In this document: piece by piece, positions 37,933 to 46,416 of the stretch
Position numbering within the stretch: the stretch's first letter is position 1
How the letters are laid out: the number at the start of each line of letters is the position of its first letter
DNA from: Mycolicibacterium brumae
GTDB taxonomy: Bacteria; Actinomycetota; Actinomycetes; Mycobacteriales; Mycobacteriaceae
Length of the DNA: 64,000 nucleotides
Reading direction: 5' to 3'
Assembly (NCBI RefSeq): GCF_025215495.1
Contig: NZ_CP104302.1
Coordinates: 1,488,001 to 1,552,000 of the forward strand
Made by a program: the position numbers and the translations under genes
The notes under the pieces: generated by a model
Database searches by the model: none
What the model was told of the DNA's origin: nothing
What the model saw: only the letters and a program-made list of their open reading frames with translations

Positions 37933-38002
37933 AAAGGTGCTCTGAACTGGGATAATTCGGATTGTCAAGATCTGAATTTCCACCAGAAGCCGGAGCACCT
38001 TT
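37933..38002 (+). promoter_or_regulatory. Long-range hairpin guarding the transposase start (copy 1; same at 39708-39777)
   Basis: Perfect 10-base inverted repeats AAAGGTGCTC (37933-37942) and GAGCACCTTT (37993-38002) enclose 50 nt and end three bases before the transposase GTG. The right arm contains the GGAG-type ribosome site (37992-37995), so pairing in a read-through transcript would hide it. A similar hairpin precedes the degraded element at 33049. Confidence 0.55.
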
Positions 38003-38005
38003 CAG

Positions 38006-39388
38006 GTGAAGAAGTCTACGTCGTCCTATCCTGCGTTGTCCGTGGAGGCCACCGGAACCGGGATCGTGTCTCATGCCGGGGCGGTTCTGCTGACACGCAC
38101 CGCCGATGCGACCGGGTTGAGCAGCACCTTGACCAGGGCGTTGACACCGTGGCGCAAACCCCTGGCCACTCACGATCCGGGCAAGGTCCTCCTCGATCTG
38201 GCGATCAGCCTGGCTGTGGGTGGGGATTGCCTGGCCGATATCGCGGTGCTGCGCGAACAACCCGCCGTCTTCGGGCGGGTGGCCTCAGATCCGACAGTGT
38301 CACGGCTGATCGCCACCTTGGCCGCCGACGCCCCGGCGGCGTTGTCGGCGATCGACTCCGCCCGCGCCCAGGCGAGGGCAACCGCCTGGGCCGCCGCCGG
38401 AGACAACGCCCCCGATCACGGGCGCACAGTCGCTGATCCGCTGGCCATCGACATCGACGCCACCCTGGTCACCGCGCACTCGGACAAAGAGTCCGCCGCG
38501 CCAACGTATAAGCGCGGCTATGGGTTTCACCCGTTGTGCGCGTTCGCCGACCACGGCCCCGACGGGACGGGGGAACCCCTGGCCATCATGCTCCGCAGTG
38601 GCAATGCCGGGGCGAACACCGCCGCCGACCACAAGACGGTGCTCCAACAGGCACTGGAACAAATCCCCGGGATCAGCGGGTATCGGGTGGGCAAGACGGT
38701 GCTGGTGCGCACTGACACCGCCGGCGGCACCCATGAATTCCTGAACTATCTGCACGCCCGACGGCTGGCGTACTCGGTCGGGTTCGGGCTCACCGAGACC
38801 ATAGCCGCCGCCGTCGACCAGATACCCGAGCAGGCGTGGACCCCGGCCTATGACAGCGCCGGCGGCGTGCGCGACGGGGCGTGGGTCGCCGAGCTCACGG
38901 GCCTGATCCCCCTGGCCGGCTGGCCGCCCGGGATGCGCGTCATCATCAGAAAGGAACGCCCGCACCCGGGAGCCCAGTTGCGGTTCACCGACCGAAACGG
39001 CCTGCGACTGACCGCATTCGCCACCAACACTGCTCGCGGACAAGTCCCCGACCTGGAATTGCGGCACCGCCGCCGCGCACGCTGCGAAGACCGGATACGG
39101 GCCGCCAAAGACACCGGCCTGGCCAATCTCCCGCTGCACGGGTTCGATCAGAACCGCATCTGGTGCGCCCTGGTCCAACTCGCCTGCGAGCTCACCGCGT
39201 GGACCCAGATGATCACCCTGGCCGGCCACCAAGCCCGACGCTGGGAACCCAAACGCCTCCGCCTGCGCCTGTTCAGCGTCGCCGCGAGGATCACCCGCCA
39301 CGCCCGAAGGACACGACTACCCCTCTCGGCCACCGCGCCCTGGTCCGAACTGCTGGTCACCGCCACCGCCAAGCTGCAACCCGGATAA
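38006..39388 (+). CDS. IS1380-family transposase (copy 1)
   Basis: 460 residues from GTG 38006. DDE-type transposase: the first acidic patch AIDIDATLVTAHSDKE (about 148-163), then VLVRTDTAGGTHEFL, and a C-terminal RCEDRIRAAKDTGLANLP with the final Glu-containing helix. N-terminal THDPGKVLLDLAISLAVGGDCLADIAVLR is family-typical. Intact frame, full length, probably active. Identical to the copy at 39781. Confidence 0.94.
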   Translation: MKKSTSSYPALSVEATGTGIVSHAGAVLLTRTADATGLSSTLTRALTPWRKPLATHDPGKVLLDLAISLAVGGDCLADIAVLREQPAVFGRVASDPTVSRLIATLAADAPAALSAIDSARAQARATAWAAAGDNAPDHGRTVADPLAIDIDATLVTAHSDKESAAPTYKRGYGFHPLCAFADHGPDGTGEPLAIMLRSGNAGANTAADHKTVLQQALEQIPGISGYRVGKTVLVRTDTAGGTHEFLNYLHARRLAYSVGFGLTETIAAAVDQIPEQAWTPAYDSAGGVRDGAWVAELTGLIPLAGWPPGMRVIIRKERPHPGAQLRFTDRNGLRLTAFATNTARGQVPDLELRHRRRARCEDRIRAAKDTGLANLPLHGFDQNRIWCALVQLACELTAWTQMITLAGHQARRWEPKRLRLRLFSVAARITRHARRTRLPLSATAPWSELLVTATAKLQPG

Positions 39389-39559
39389 CCGGACAGACCA
39401 GCACTGATAACGCCGACCAACGAAAGACCCCCCGGGAAGTGGAACCCGGCAGAACCCGCTGACCCGGCGACCCTGTCACACCCACCAGCAAGAATCAGCC
39501 CGCAGCAACACAATCCGAACCCCGACAAGCAGGGAGATCAACCGCACGAAAGATTGAGG

Positions 39560-39658
39560 CTAGTGGGGTTTCCCAACGAGCATGACGATTCTTTCCGGAG
39601 GAGCAGCGTCAGAAGTCGGTGCCTGTTCTGTTCTGTTCTGTTCTGACAATGAGGTTAG
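39560..39658. repeat. 99-bp host spacer between the two IS copies, with (TTCTG)4
   Basis: The only non-IS DNA between the copies, bounded by CTAG and TTAG target duplications. It contains four tandem TTCTG units (39626-39645). Joined across the copies, it restores the native upstream region of the SCP2-like gene. Confidence 0.85.
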
Positions 39659-41334
39659 CCTCGCGCTTTCATCGTGAGTCGCCACGCGGGGTGTGTCGTG
39701 AATAGAGAAAGGTGCTCTGAACTGGGATAATTCGGATTGTCAAGATCTGAATTTCCACCAGAAGCCGGAGCACCTTTCAGGTGAAGAAGTCTACGTCGTC
39801 CTATCCTGCGTTGTCCGTGGAGGCCACCGGAACCGGGATCGTGTCTCATGCCGGGGCGGTTCTGCTGACACGCACCGCCGATGCGACCGGGTTGAGCAGC
39901 ACCTTGACCAGGGCGTTGACACCGTGGCGCAAACCCCTGGCCACTCACGATCCGGGCAAGGTCCTCCTCGATCTGGCGATCAGCCTGGCTGTGGGTGGGG
40001 ATTGCCTGGCCGATATCGCGGTGCTGCGCGAACAACCCGCCGTCTTCGGGCGGGTGGCCTCAGATCCGACAGTGTCACGGCTGATCGCCACCTTGGCCGC
40101 CGACGCCCCGGCGGCGTTGTCGGCGATCGACTCCGCCCGCGCCCAGGCGAGGGCAACCGCCTGGGCCGCCGCCGGAGACAACGCCCCCGATCACGGGCGC
40201 ACAGTCGCTGATCCGCTGGCCATCGACATCGACGCCACCCTGGTCACCGCGCACTCGGACAAAGAGTCCGCCGCGCCAACGTATAAGCGCGGCTATGGGT
40301 TTCACCCGTTGTGCGCGTTCGCCGACCACGGCCCCGACGGGACGGGGGAACCCCTGGCCATCATGCTCCGCAGTGGCAATGCCGGGGCGAACACCGCCGC
40401 CGACCACAAGACGGTGCTCCAACAGGCACTGGAACAAATCCCCGGGATCAGCGGGTATCGGGTGGGCAAGACGGTGCTGGTGCGCACTGACACCGCCGGC
40501 GGCACCCATGAATTCCTGAACTATCTGCACGCCCGACGGCTGGCGTACTCGGTCGGGTTCGGGCTCACCGAGACCATAGCCGCCGCCGTCGACCAGATAC
40601 CCGAGCAGGCGTGGACCCCGGCCTATGACAGCGCCGGCGGCGTGCGCGACGGGGCGTGGGTCGCCGAGCTCACGGGCCTGATCCCCCTGGCCGGCTGGCC
40701 GCCCGGGATGCGCGTCATCATCAGAAAGGAACGCCCGCACCCGGGAGCCCAGTTGCGGTTCACCGACCGAAACGGCCTGCGACTGACCGCATTCGCCACC
40801 AACACTGCTCGCGGACAAGTCCCCGACCTGGAATTGCGGCACCGCCGCCGCGCACGCTGCGAAGACCGGATACGGGCCGCCAAAGACACCGGCCTGGCCA
40901 ATCTCCCGCTGCACGGGTTCGATCAGAACCGCATCTGGTGCGCCCTGGTCCAACTCGCCTGCGAGCTCACCGCGTGGACCCAGATGATCACCCTGGCCGG
41001 CCACCAAGCCCGACGCTGGGAACCCAAACGCCTCCGCCTGCGCCTGTTCAGCGTCGCCGCGAGGATCACCCGCCACGCCCGAAGGACACGACTACCCCTC
41101 TCGGCCACCGCGCCCTGGTCCGAACTGCTGGTCACCGCCACCGCCAAGCTGCAACCCGGATAACCGGACAGACCAGCACTGATAACGCCGACCAACGAAA
41201 GACCCCCCGGGAAGTGGAACCCGGCAGAACCCGCTGACCCGGCGACCCTGTCACACCCACCAGCAAGAATCAGCCCGCAGCAACACAATCCGAACCCCGA
41301 CAAGCAGGGAGATCAACCGCACGAAAGATTGAGG
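39659..41334 (+). mobile_element. IS1380-family insertion sequence, copy 2
   Basis: Same 1676-bp element in the same orientation, flanked by its own target duplication TTAG (39655-39658 and 41335-41338). The different TSD shows an independent insertion rather than tandem amplification. Its right end lies 16 bp from the SCP2-like start codon. Confidence 0.93.
39781..41163 (+). CDS. IS1380-family transposase (copy 2)
   Basis: 460 residues, identical to the product at 38006-39388, with the same GTG start just after the guarding hairpin (39708-39777). Intact. Confidence 0.94.
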   Translation: MKKSTSSYPALSVEATGTGIVSHAGAVLLTRTADATGLSSTLTRALTPWRKPLATHDPGKVLLDLAISLAVGGDCLADIAVLREQPAVFGRVASDPTVSRLIATLAADAPAALSAIDSARAQARATAWAAAGDNAPDHGRTVADPLAIDIDATLVTAHSDKESAAPTYKRGYGFHPLCAFADHGPDGTGEPLAIMLRSGNAGANTAADHKTVLQQALEQIPGISGYRVGKTVLVRTDTAGGTHEFLNYLHARRLAYSVGFGLTETIAAAVDQIPEQAWTPAYDSAGGVRDGAWVAELTGLIPLAGWPPGMRVIIRKERPHPGAQLRFTDRNGLRLTAFATNTARGQVPDLELRHRRRARCEDRIRAAKDTGLANLPLHGFDQNRIWCALVQLACELTAWTQMITLAGHQARRWEPKRLRLRLFSVAARITRHARRTRLPLSATAPWSELLVTATAKLQPG

Positions 41335-41350
41335 TTAGTTGAGGTTGACG

Positions 41351-41761
41351 GTGGCGGTATTTAGGGACGAGGACGAGGTCTATGCCTTCCTGGGCGGGAT
41401 CTTTCGGCGGGGTTTGGAGAAGGAGGGTCTGGCGGACAAGCTCGCGAATTCGGGTGTGGTGTTGCGGGTGCATTACACAGATCCGGATGCGGTTGTGACG
41501 GTGGACATGCCGAACAAGGTGGTGGAGACCGGAGCGGCCAGTACCGCGGTGCCCAACGTGGAGTTGTTCATGTCGGCAGACACGGGGAACAAGTTCTGGT
41601 TGGGGAAGGTGAACTTGACGATGGCGATGGCCAAGGGAACGGTACGTGCGAAAGGTCCGGTGCCGAAGTTGATCAAGTTGATCCCGCAGGCCAAGAACCT
41701 GTTCCCCGAGTACCGGTTGATGCTGGAGAGCCAGAATCGGCAGGACCTCATCGATGCGTGA
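41351..41761 (+). CDS. SCP2-like sterol/lipid-binding domain protein
   Basis: 136 residues from GTG 41351 (VAVFRDEDEVYAFLGGIFRRGL), with GAGG six bases upstream; the frame also opens at TTG 41339, beside the IS. Features: VVLRVHYTDPDAVVTVDM, ELFMSADTGNKFWLGKVNLTMAMAKGTVRAKGPVPKLIKLI, the SCP2 fold with its lipid-binding tunnel. It may hold acyl or sterol substrates for the downstream ligase and dehydrogenase. The IS insertion separates it from most of its natural upstream DNA. Confidence 0.85.
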   Translation: MAVFRDEDEVYAFLGGIFRRGLEKEGLADKLANSGVVLRVHYTDPDAVVTVDMPNKVVETGAASTAVPNVELFMSADTGNKFWLGKVNLTMAMAKGTVRAKGPVPKLIKLIPQAKNLFPEYRLMLESQNRQDLIDA

Positions 41762-41797
41762 CCCTCGCCTCACCGCGGGCTGTAGGGCGGGTGTGCG

Positions 41798-43426
41798 ATG
41801 AGGAGCACGATGCAGGACGTTGCGTTGACTGTGCCCGCGATCGTGGCCCATGCTTCGGCAGTCCATGGCGATCGCGAGGTGCTGACTGCGCGCGGACCCC
41901 GGCAGATCTCTGGGGTGTCCTATCGCGAGGTGGGTGAGCGTGCGGCACGGTTGGCAAATGCTTTGCGCCAGATCGGCATCCGTGGAGATGAGCGTGTCGC
42001 GACGCTGCAATGGAGCAACCAGGAGCATCTGGACTGTTACGCGGCGGTGCCGTCGATGGGCGCGGTGCTGCATACGTTGAACCTGCGGCTGCCGCCGGAA
42101 CAGCTGACGTGGATCGCCAATCATGCCGAGGATCGGGTGATCATCGTCGACAGTACGGTGCTTGCCCTTTTGGCGGCGGCGTTGCCGTCGATGACCTCGG
42201 TGCGCACGGTGCTAGTGACCGGAACCGGCGATCTTGCCGCGGTCGAGGGGTGCGGAAAGGACGTCCTACGGTACGACGATGTGGTGGCCGCCCAGTCGAG
42301 TACGTTCGAGTGGCCCGATGTCGATGAGCGGTCGGCTGCAGCGATGTGCTATACGAGCGGTACCACCGGGCACCCGAAAGGTGTTGTCTACAGCCATCGT
42401 TCGACGTGGTTGCACTCTCAGGCGGCGTGCACCTCGAATGCCTTGGGCATCGGTCATGACGACACGGTGTTGGCGATCGTTCCGATGTTCCACGCCAACG
42501 CGTGGGGGTTGCCGTATGCGGCGATGATGGCCGGCGCGCAGCTTCTGCTGCCTGACCGTTTCCTGCAGGCGGGGCCTTTGGTGGAGATGATCGAGGCGGT
42601 GCGGCCGACGATGGCGGGGGCGGTGCCGACAATCTGGACCGATGTTCTGCATTACTTGCGCGACAATCCTGGCCATGACGTGAGTTCGCTGAAGATGGTG
42701 GCCTGCGGTGGTTCGGCGGTTCCGCGGTCGTTGATGACCGCCTATGACGAGCTGGGCATCCGCATTGTGCAGGCTTGGGGGATGACTGAGACTTCCCCGC
42801 TGGCCTCGGTCGCTCTGCCGCGGAGTTCTGATACCCCGGAGAGGTCGCTTCACCTGCGCGCAACCCAAGGCCGGGTGGTGGCCGGTGTGCAGGCCCGCAT
42901 CGTCGATGACAGCGGTGCAGAACAACCGTGGGACGGAAAATCGGTGGGGGAGATTCAAGTCCGCGGCCCGTGGATCACTCAGTCGTATTACGAGAATGAC
43001 AGTCCGGCGGCGTCGCCGGACGGGTGGTTGCGTACCGGGGACGTCGGGACGATCAGCGCGGACGCGCTCATCGCGCTGACCGACCGCTCCAAGGATGTCA
43101 TCAAGTCCGGGGGCGAATGGATCTCCTCGGTGGAATTGGAGAACGAGTTGGCCGCTCACCCTGCGGTGCGCACCGCCACGGTGATTGGAGTGCCCGACGA
43201 CAAGTGGCAGGAACGGCCGCTGGCGGTGGTCGTCCTGGCTGCCGACCGCACCGCCACCGCGGCGGAGCTGACCGAATTTCTGCGTGCGCGGGTGGCCAAG
43301 TGGTGGCTACCGGAACGGTGGGCGTTCGTCACCGACATTCCGCTGACTTCCACTGGCAAGTTCGACAAGAAGAAGCTGCGCCGCCAGTTCGCCGACGGTG
43401 ACCTCATCATCGAGACGCTGGCGTGA
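41798..43426 (+). CDS. AlkK-like fatty acyl-CoA ligase (copy 1)
   Basis: 542 residues. The adenylate-forming signature [11 protein letters not shown] starts at residue 185; [27 protein letters not shown] and [10 protein letters not shown] follow, and the C-terminal catalytic lysine lies in [11 protein letters not shown]. The N-terminus ([28 protein letters not shown]) and [25 protein letters not shown] resemble AlkK, the medium-chain acyl-CoA synthetase of the Pseudomonas alkane pathway. It forms acyl-CoA from fatty acid, ATP and CoA. A close paralogue lies at 62352. Confidence 0.92.
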   Translation: MRSTMQDVALTVPAIVAHASAVHGDREVLTARGPRQISGVSYREVGERAARLANALRQIGIRGDERVATLQWSNQEHLDCYAAVPSMGAVLHTLNLRLPPEQLTWIANHAEDRVIIVDSTVLALLAAALPSMTSVRTVLVTGTGDLAAVEGCGKDVLRYDDVVAAQSSTFEWPDVDERSAAAMCYTSGTTGHPKGVVYSHRSTWLHSQAACTSNALGIGHDDTVLAIVPMFHANAWGLPYAAMMAGAQLLLPDRFLQAGPLVEMIEAVRPTMAGAVPTIWTDVLHYLRDNPGHDVSSLKMVACGGSAVPRSLMTAYDELGIRIVQAWGMTETSPLASVALPRSSDTPERSLHLRATQGRVVAGVQARIVDDSGAEQPWDGKSVGEIQVRGPWITQSYYENDSPAASPDGWLRTGDVGTISADALIALTDRSKDVIKSGGEWISSVELENELAAHPAVRTATVIGVPDDKWQERPLAVVVLAADRTATAAELTEFLRARVAKWWLPERWAFVTDIPLTSTGKFDKKKLRRQFADGDLIIETLA

Positions 43427-43472
43427 ATCATCAATCCACTGCGACCGAAACACTGACGTTAAGGAGACACAC

Positions 43473-44579
43473 ATGAAGACACGTGCTGCAGTGCTGTGGG
43501 GCCTAGGAGAAAAGTGGGAAGTCGAGGACATCGAGTTGGATCCTCCCGGCCCCGATGAAGTGCTCGTCCAGCTGACCGCGACCGGGTTGTGCCATTCCGA
43601 CGAACACCTCGTGACCGGCGACCTGCCCATTCCGCTGCCCGTCGTCGGTGGCCACGAGGGTGCCGGCACCGTGGTCGAAGTGGGTGCGGGTGTCGAGAAC
43701 GTCGCCGAGGGCGATTCGGTGATCCTGACGTTCCTGCCGTCGTGCGGGCACTGTTCCTATTGCGCGCGGGGGATGGGGAACATGTGCGACTTGGGTGCCG
43801 CGCTCATGATGGGACCCCAGATCGACGGCACTTACCGTTTCCATGCCAGGGGTGAGGACGTCGGCCAGATGTGCCTGCTGGGCACGTTCTCGGAATACAC
43901 CGTGGTCCCCAAGGCGTCTCTGGTCAAAATCGACCAGGGGACACCGCTGGACAAGGCGGCGTTGATCGGGTGTGGTGTGACGACCGGGTACGGGTCGGCG
44001 GTGCGCACCGGTGAGGTGCGTGCCGGGGATACCGTGGCGGTGATCGGAGCCGGTGGCATCGGCATGAATGCGATTCAGGGTGCCCGCATCGCGGGCGCGT
44101 TGAACATCGTGGCTGTCGATCCGGTGGCGTTCAAGCGTGAACAAGCCGGCGGTTTCGGTGCGACGCATGCCGTTGCCACGATCGACGAGGCCTGGTCACT
44201 GATCAGTGACATCACCCGCGGCAAACTCGCCGATGTCTGCGTCTTGACCACCGATGTCGCCGAAGGGTCCTACATCGGCGAGGCGCTGTCCTTGGTCGGT
44301 AAACGCGGCCGTGTGGTCGTTACCGCGATCGGGCACCCCGAAGACACCTCGATGTCGGGTTCACTGCTGGAATTGACGCTGTATGAAAAGCAGATCCGCG
44401 GCGCTCTGTACGGTTCTTCGAACGCCGCCCACGACATCCCGCGGCTCGTCGAGCTCTACAACGCCGGACACCTCAAGCTGGATGAGCTGATCACCCGTGA
44501 GTACACCCTCGATCAGATCAACGAAGGCTACGCGGATATGCGATCGGGCCGCAACATCCGAGGACTCATCCGATTCTGA
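43473..44579 (+). CDS. NDMA-dependent-type zinc alcohol dehydrogenase
   Basis: 368 residues from ATG 43473 with AAGGAG upstream. Catalytic zinc: GLCHSDEHLVTGDLPIPLPVVGGHEGAG; structural zinc: CGHCSYCARGMGNMC; cofactor fold VAVIGAGGIGMNAIQGARIAGA. The sequence is of the mycobacterial AdhD/NDMA-dependent methanol or alcohol dehydrogenase group, which holds its NAD tightly and re-oxidises it with an external acceptor. It could oxidise the fatty alcohols made by CYP153. Same strand as SCP2 and AlkK copy 1 (46-nt gap). Confidence 0.92.
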   Translation: MKTRAAVLWGLGEKWEVEDIELDPPGPDEVLVQLTATGLCHSDEHLVTGDLPIPLPVVGGHEGAGTVVEVGAGVENVAEGDSVILTFLPSCGHCSYCARGMGNMCDLGAALMMGPQIDGTYRFHARGEDVGQMCLLGTFSEYTVVPKASLVKIDQGTPLDKAALIGCGVTTGYGSAVRTGEVRAGDTVAVIGAGGIGMNAIQGARIAGALNIVAVDPVAFKREQAGGFGATHAVATIDEAWSLISDITRGKLADVCVLTTDVAEGSYIGEALSLVGKRGRVVVTAIGHPEDTSMSGSLLELTLYEKQIRGALYGSSNAAHDIPRLVELYNAGHLKLDELITREYTLDQINEGYADMRSGRNIRGLIRF

Positions 44580-44791
44580 TAAAGCAGCCGAAGCGCGGGA
44601 GCGCGACCACGGGAGCAAGCGAGCTGAGTACAACGGTTGAGTGCTGCGCGTCTGTGGCTCTTACCGTTGACGTGTTGATGCAGGACTAGCGATCGAAAGT
44701 CAATGTGCCCCATCCCTGCGTGTCAGGGTGAGTTGAGTCCAGTGGTTCATAGCAAATCCGCCTGCAGGGCGAGATACGGATCGACTTAACG

Positions 44792-45226
44792 ATGACGATT
44801 TCCAACCTGGCTGTGGCTGGGGAGAATGTGCAGATGGATTCCACGCATCCGCGCTCGGATGGGCCGCAGCGGCGGCGCACGTTCAGCCCGGCCGACAAGC
44901 TGGCGCATCTGGTGGCCTACGAGCAGGCCTGTGAAACCAATGATGGTGGCGCCTACCTGCGCCGTGAGGGCTTGTACTCGTCGCTGATCAGCGAGTGGCG
45001 CAAGCAGCGCGACGCCGGGGTGTTGGAGGGCAAACCGGCCGGTGCCAAGGTCGGGCGGCTGACCGCCGAGCAGGCTGAGATCGCCCGCCTCAAGCGCGAA
45101 CTCGACAAGACCACCAAGCGGCTGGCCACCACCGAAGCCGCCCTGGACATCATGGGAAAAGCACACGCGCTCTTGGAAAGTCTCTCCGAGAGCGCGGAGC
45201 CGCCGACCAAGCCGACCAAGCGCTGA
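44792..45226 (+). CDS. IS3-family transposase OrfA
   Basis: 144 residues. Helix-turn-helix region RRTFSPADKLAHLVAYEQACETNDGGAYLRREGLYSSLISEWRKQ, followed by a leucine-zipper-like coiled coil (EQAEIARLKRELDKTTKRLATTEAALDIMGK). The stop shares one base with the OrfB ATG (TGATG), so OrfB may be made by re-initiation; the slippery A6G of many IS3 elements is not visible. ATG 44834 is an alternative start. Confidence 0.88.
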   Translation: MTISNLAVAGENVQMDSTHPRSDGPQRRRTFSPADKLAHLVAYEQACETNDGGAYLRREGLYSSLISEWRKQRDAGVLEGKPAGAKVGRLTAEQAEIARLKRELDKTTKRLATTEAALDIMGKAHALLESLSESAEPPTKPTKR

Positions 45227-46236
45227 TGGACACCTGGACCGCTCTGCGCGGCCTGCATGTCACGACCCGGGCTGCGGCGGTGTTGACCGGGATGCACCGC
45301 TCGACCGCGCTGCGGCGGGCCGCACCCGCGCCGGCCGGGCCGGCGCGGGCGCCCGCGGCGCCGGTCAACAAGCTGTCCGCCGCCGAGTGCGCTCGGGTGG
45401 TGGAGGTGCTCAACAGTGCCCGGTTCGTCGATGCCGCCCCGATCCAGGTGTGGGCCACGTTGCTCGATGAGGACACTTACCTGTGCTCGGTGTCGACGAT
45501 GTATCGCCTGCTGAACGAGAACAAGCAGGTCAAGGAGCGGCGCCGGCTGGCCCGGCACCGCAAGGCGGTCTGCCCGGAGTTGGTGGCCACCGCGCCCCGG
45601 CAGGTGTACTCCTGGGACATCACCAAGCTGCGCGGCCCGGCCAAGGGCCTCTACTACGACGCCTACGTGATGATCGACATCTACTCGCGTTACATCGTCG
45701 GGGTGCACGTGCACGCCCGCGAATGCGGTGTGCTGGCCAAAGAGATGATGGAGCAGATCTTCGGAACCTACGGCATCCCACACGTCGTGCACGCCGACCG
45801 GGGCACCTCGATGACGAGCAACACCGTCGCCGGCCTGCTCTGCGATCTGGGGGTGACCCGCTCGCATTCGCGGCCCAAGGTTTCCAATGACAACCCCTAC
45901 AGCGAGTCGTGGTTCAAGACCCTCAAGTACGCGCCGACGTTTCCGGACCGGTTCGAATCCATCCATCACGCAAGGGATTTCATGGATGAGTTCGTGGACT
46001 GGTACAACCACGAGCATCGGCACAGCGGCATCGGCCTGCACACCCCCGCCGACGTCTTCTACGGCCTCGCCGCCGAGAAAGACACCCAGCGGCGGATTGT
46101 GCTCGCCGAGGCCCGAGCACGCCACCGGCACCGCTTCAGCCAAGACCGCGCACCCAAGATCATCGACCTACCCGAGACCGCCGCGATCAACCCACCCAAA
46201 CCAGCCGAACCGGAGGACCAGACGACAGCTGCCTAA
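45226..46236 (+). CDS. IS3-family transposase OrfB (rve integrase core)
   Basis: 336 residues. DDE core: YSWDITKLRGPAKG (first Asp), HADRGTSMTS (second Asp), and NDNPYSESWFKTLKY (Glu), then DEFVDWYNHEHRHSGIGLHTPADVFYG, a C-terminal hallmark of the family. Intact; the element could be active. Confidence 0.93.
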   Translation: MDTWTALRGLHVTTRAAAVLTGMHRSTALRRAAPAPAGPARAPAAPVNKLSAAECARVVEVLNSARFVDAAPIQVWATLLDEDTYLCSVSTMYRLLNENKQVKERRRLARHRKAVCPELVATAPRQVYSWDITKLRGPAKGLYYDAYVMIDIYSRYIVGVHVHARECGVLAKEMMEQIFGTYGIPHVVHADRGTSMTSNTVAGLLCDLGVTRSHSRPKVSNDNPYSESWFKTLKYAPTFPDRFESIHHARDFMDEFVDWYNHEHRHSGIGLHTPADVFYGLAAEKDTQRRIVLAEARARHRHRFSQDRAPKIIDLPETAAINPPKPAEPEDQTTAA

Positions 46237-46416
46237 CACCCACTGGACTCAAACACCTTGACAAATTCCGCATCGCCATAGGCTGTCGAGATGCGCGGCT
46301 GAGGTTGGCTGCGGTCACGCGTGTTGGTGTTGGCACCTACTGTCAGCCGGGAAGCCGTGATGAAACGTAGCTTTTGACGAGTCTCAACAGTGCTACTGAC
46401 AAGGAAGGAAGCGGCG

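Larger units (their letters stand above)
37884..39559 (+). mobile_element. IS1380-family insertion sequence, copy 1
   Basis: 1676 bp. Ends CCTCGCGCTTTC... (left) and ...GAAAGATTGAGG (right) form imperfect inverted repeats (CCTCnnnCTTTC). A 4-bp target duplication CTAG flanks it (37880-37883 and 39560-39563). It encodes one transposase. Sequence identical to copy 2, 1775 bp downstream, as far as I can compare. Confidence 0.93.
44721..46263 (+). mobile_element. IS3-family insertion sequence
   Basis: 1543 bp, bounded by TGTCAGGGTG...TTGAGTCCAGTGG on the left and its imperfect complement CCACTGGACTCAA...CACCTTGACA on the right. It holds two consecutive frames (OrfA/OrfB). The bases beyond the ends (GCG left, AAT right) do not form a target duplication, so one flank has probably been rearranged since insertion. 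Confidence 0.85.

Noticed and set aside
37884..41334. Composite transposon formed by the two IS1380 copies
   Set aside because: The DNA between the copies is only 99 bp of host spacer, and each copy has its own target duplication, so they moved separately.
44626..44680. AACGGT...ACCGTT inverted repeat after the NDMA-type dehydrogenase
   Set aside because: Only six base pairs around a ~28-nt loop; too weak to call a terminator.
45948..45970. GGTTCGAATCC, resembling a tRNA T-loop
   Set aside because: It lies inside IS3 orfB with no acceptor or anticodon stem around it.
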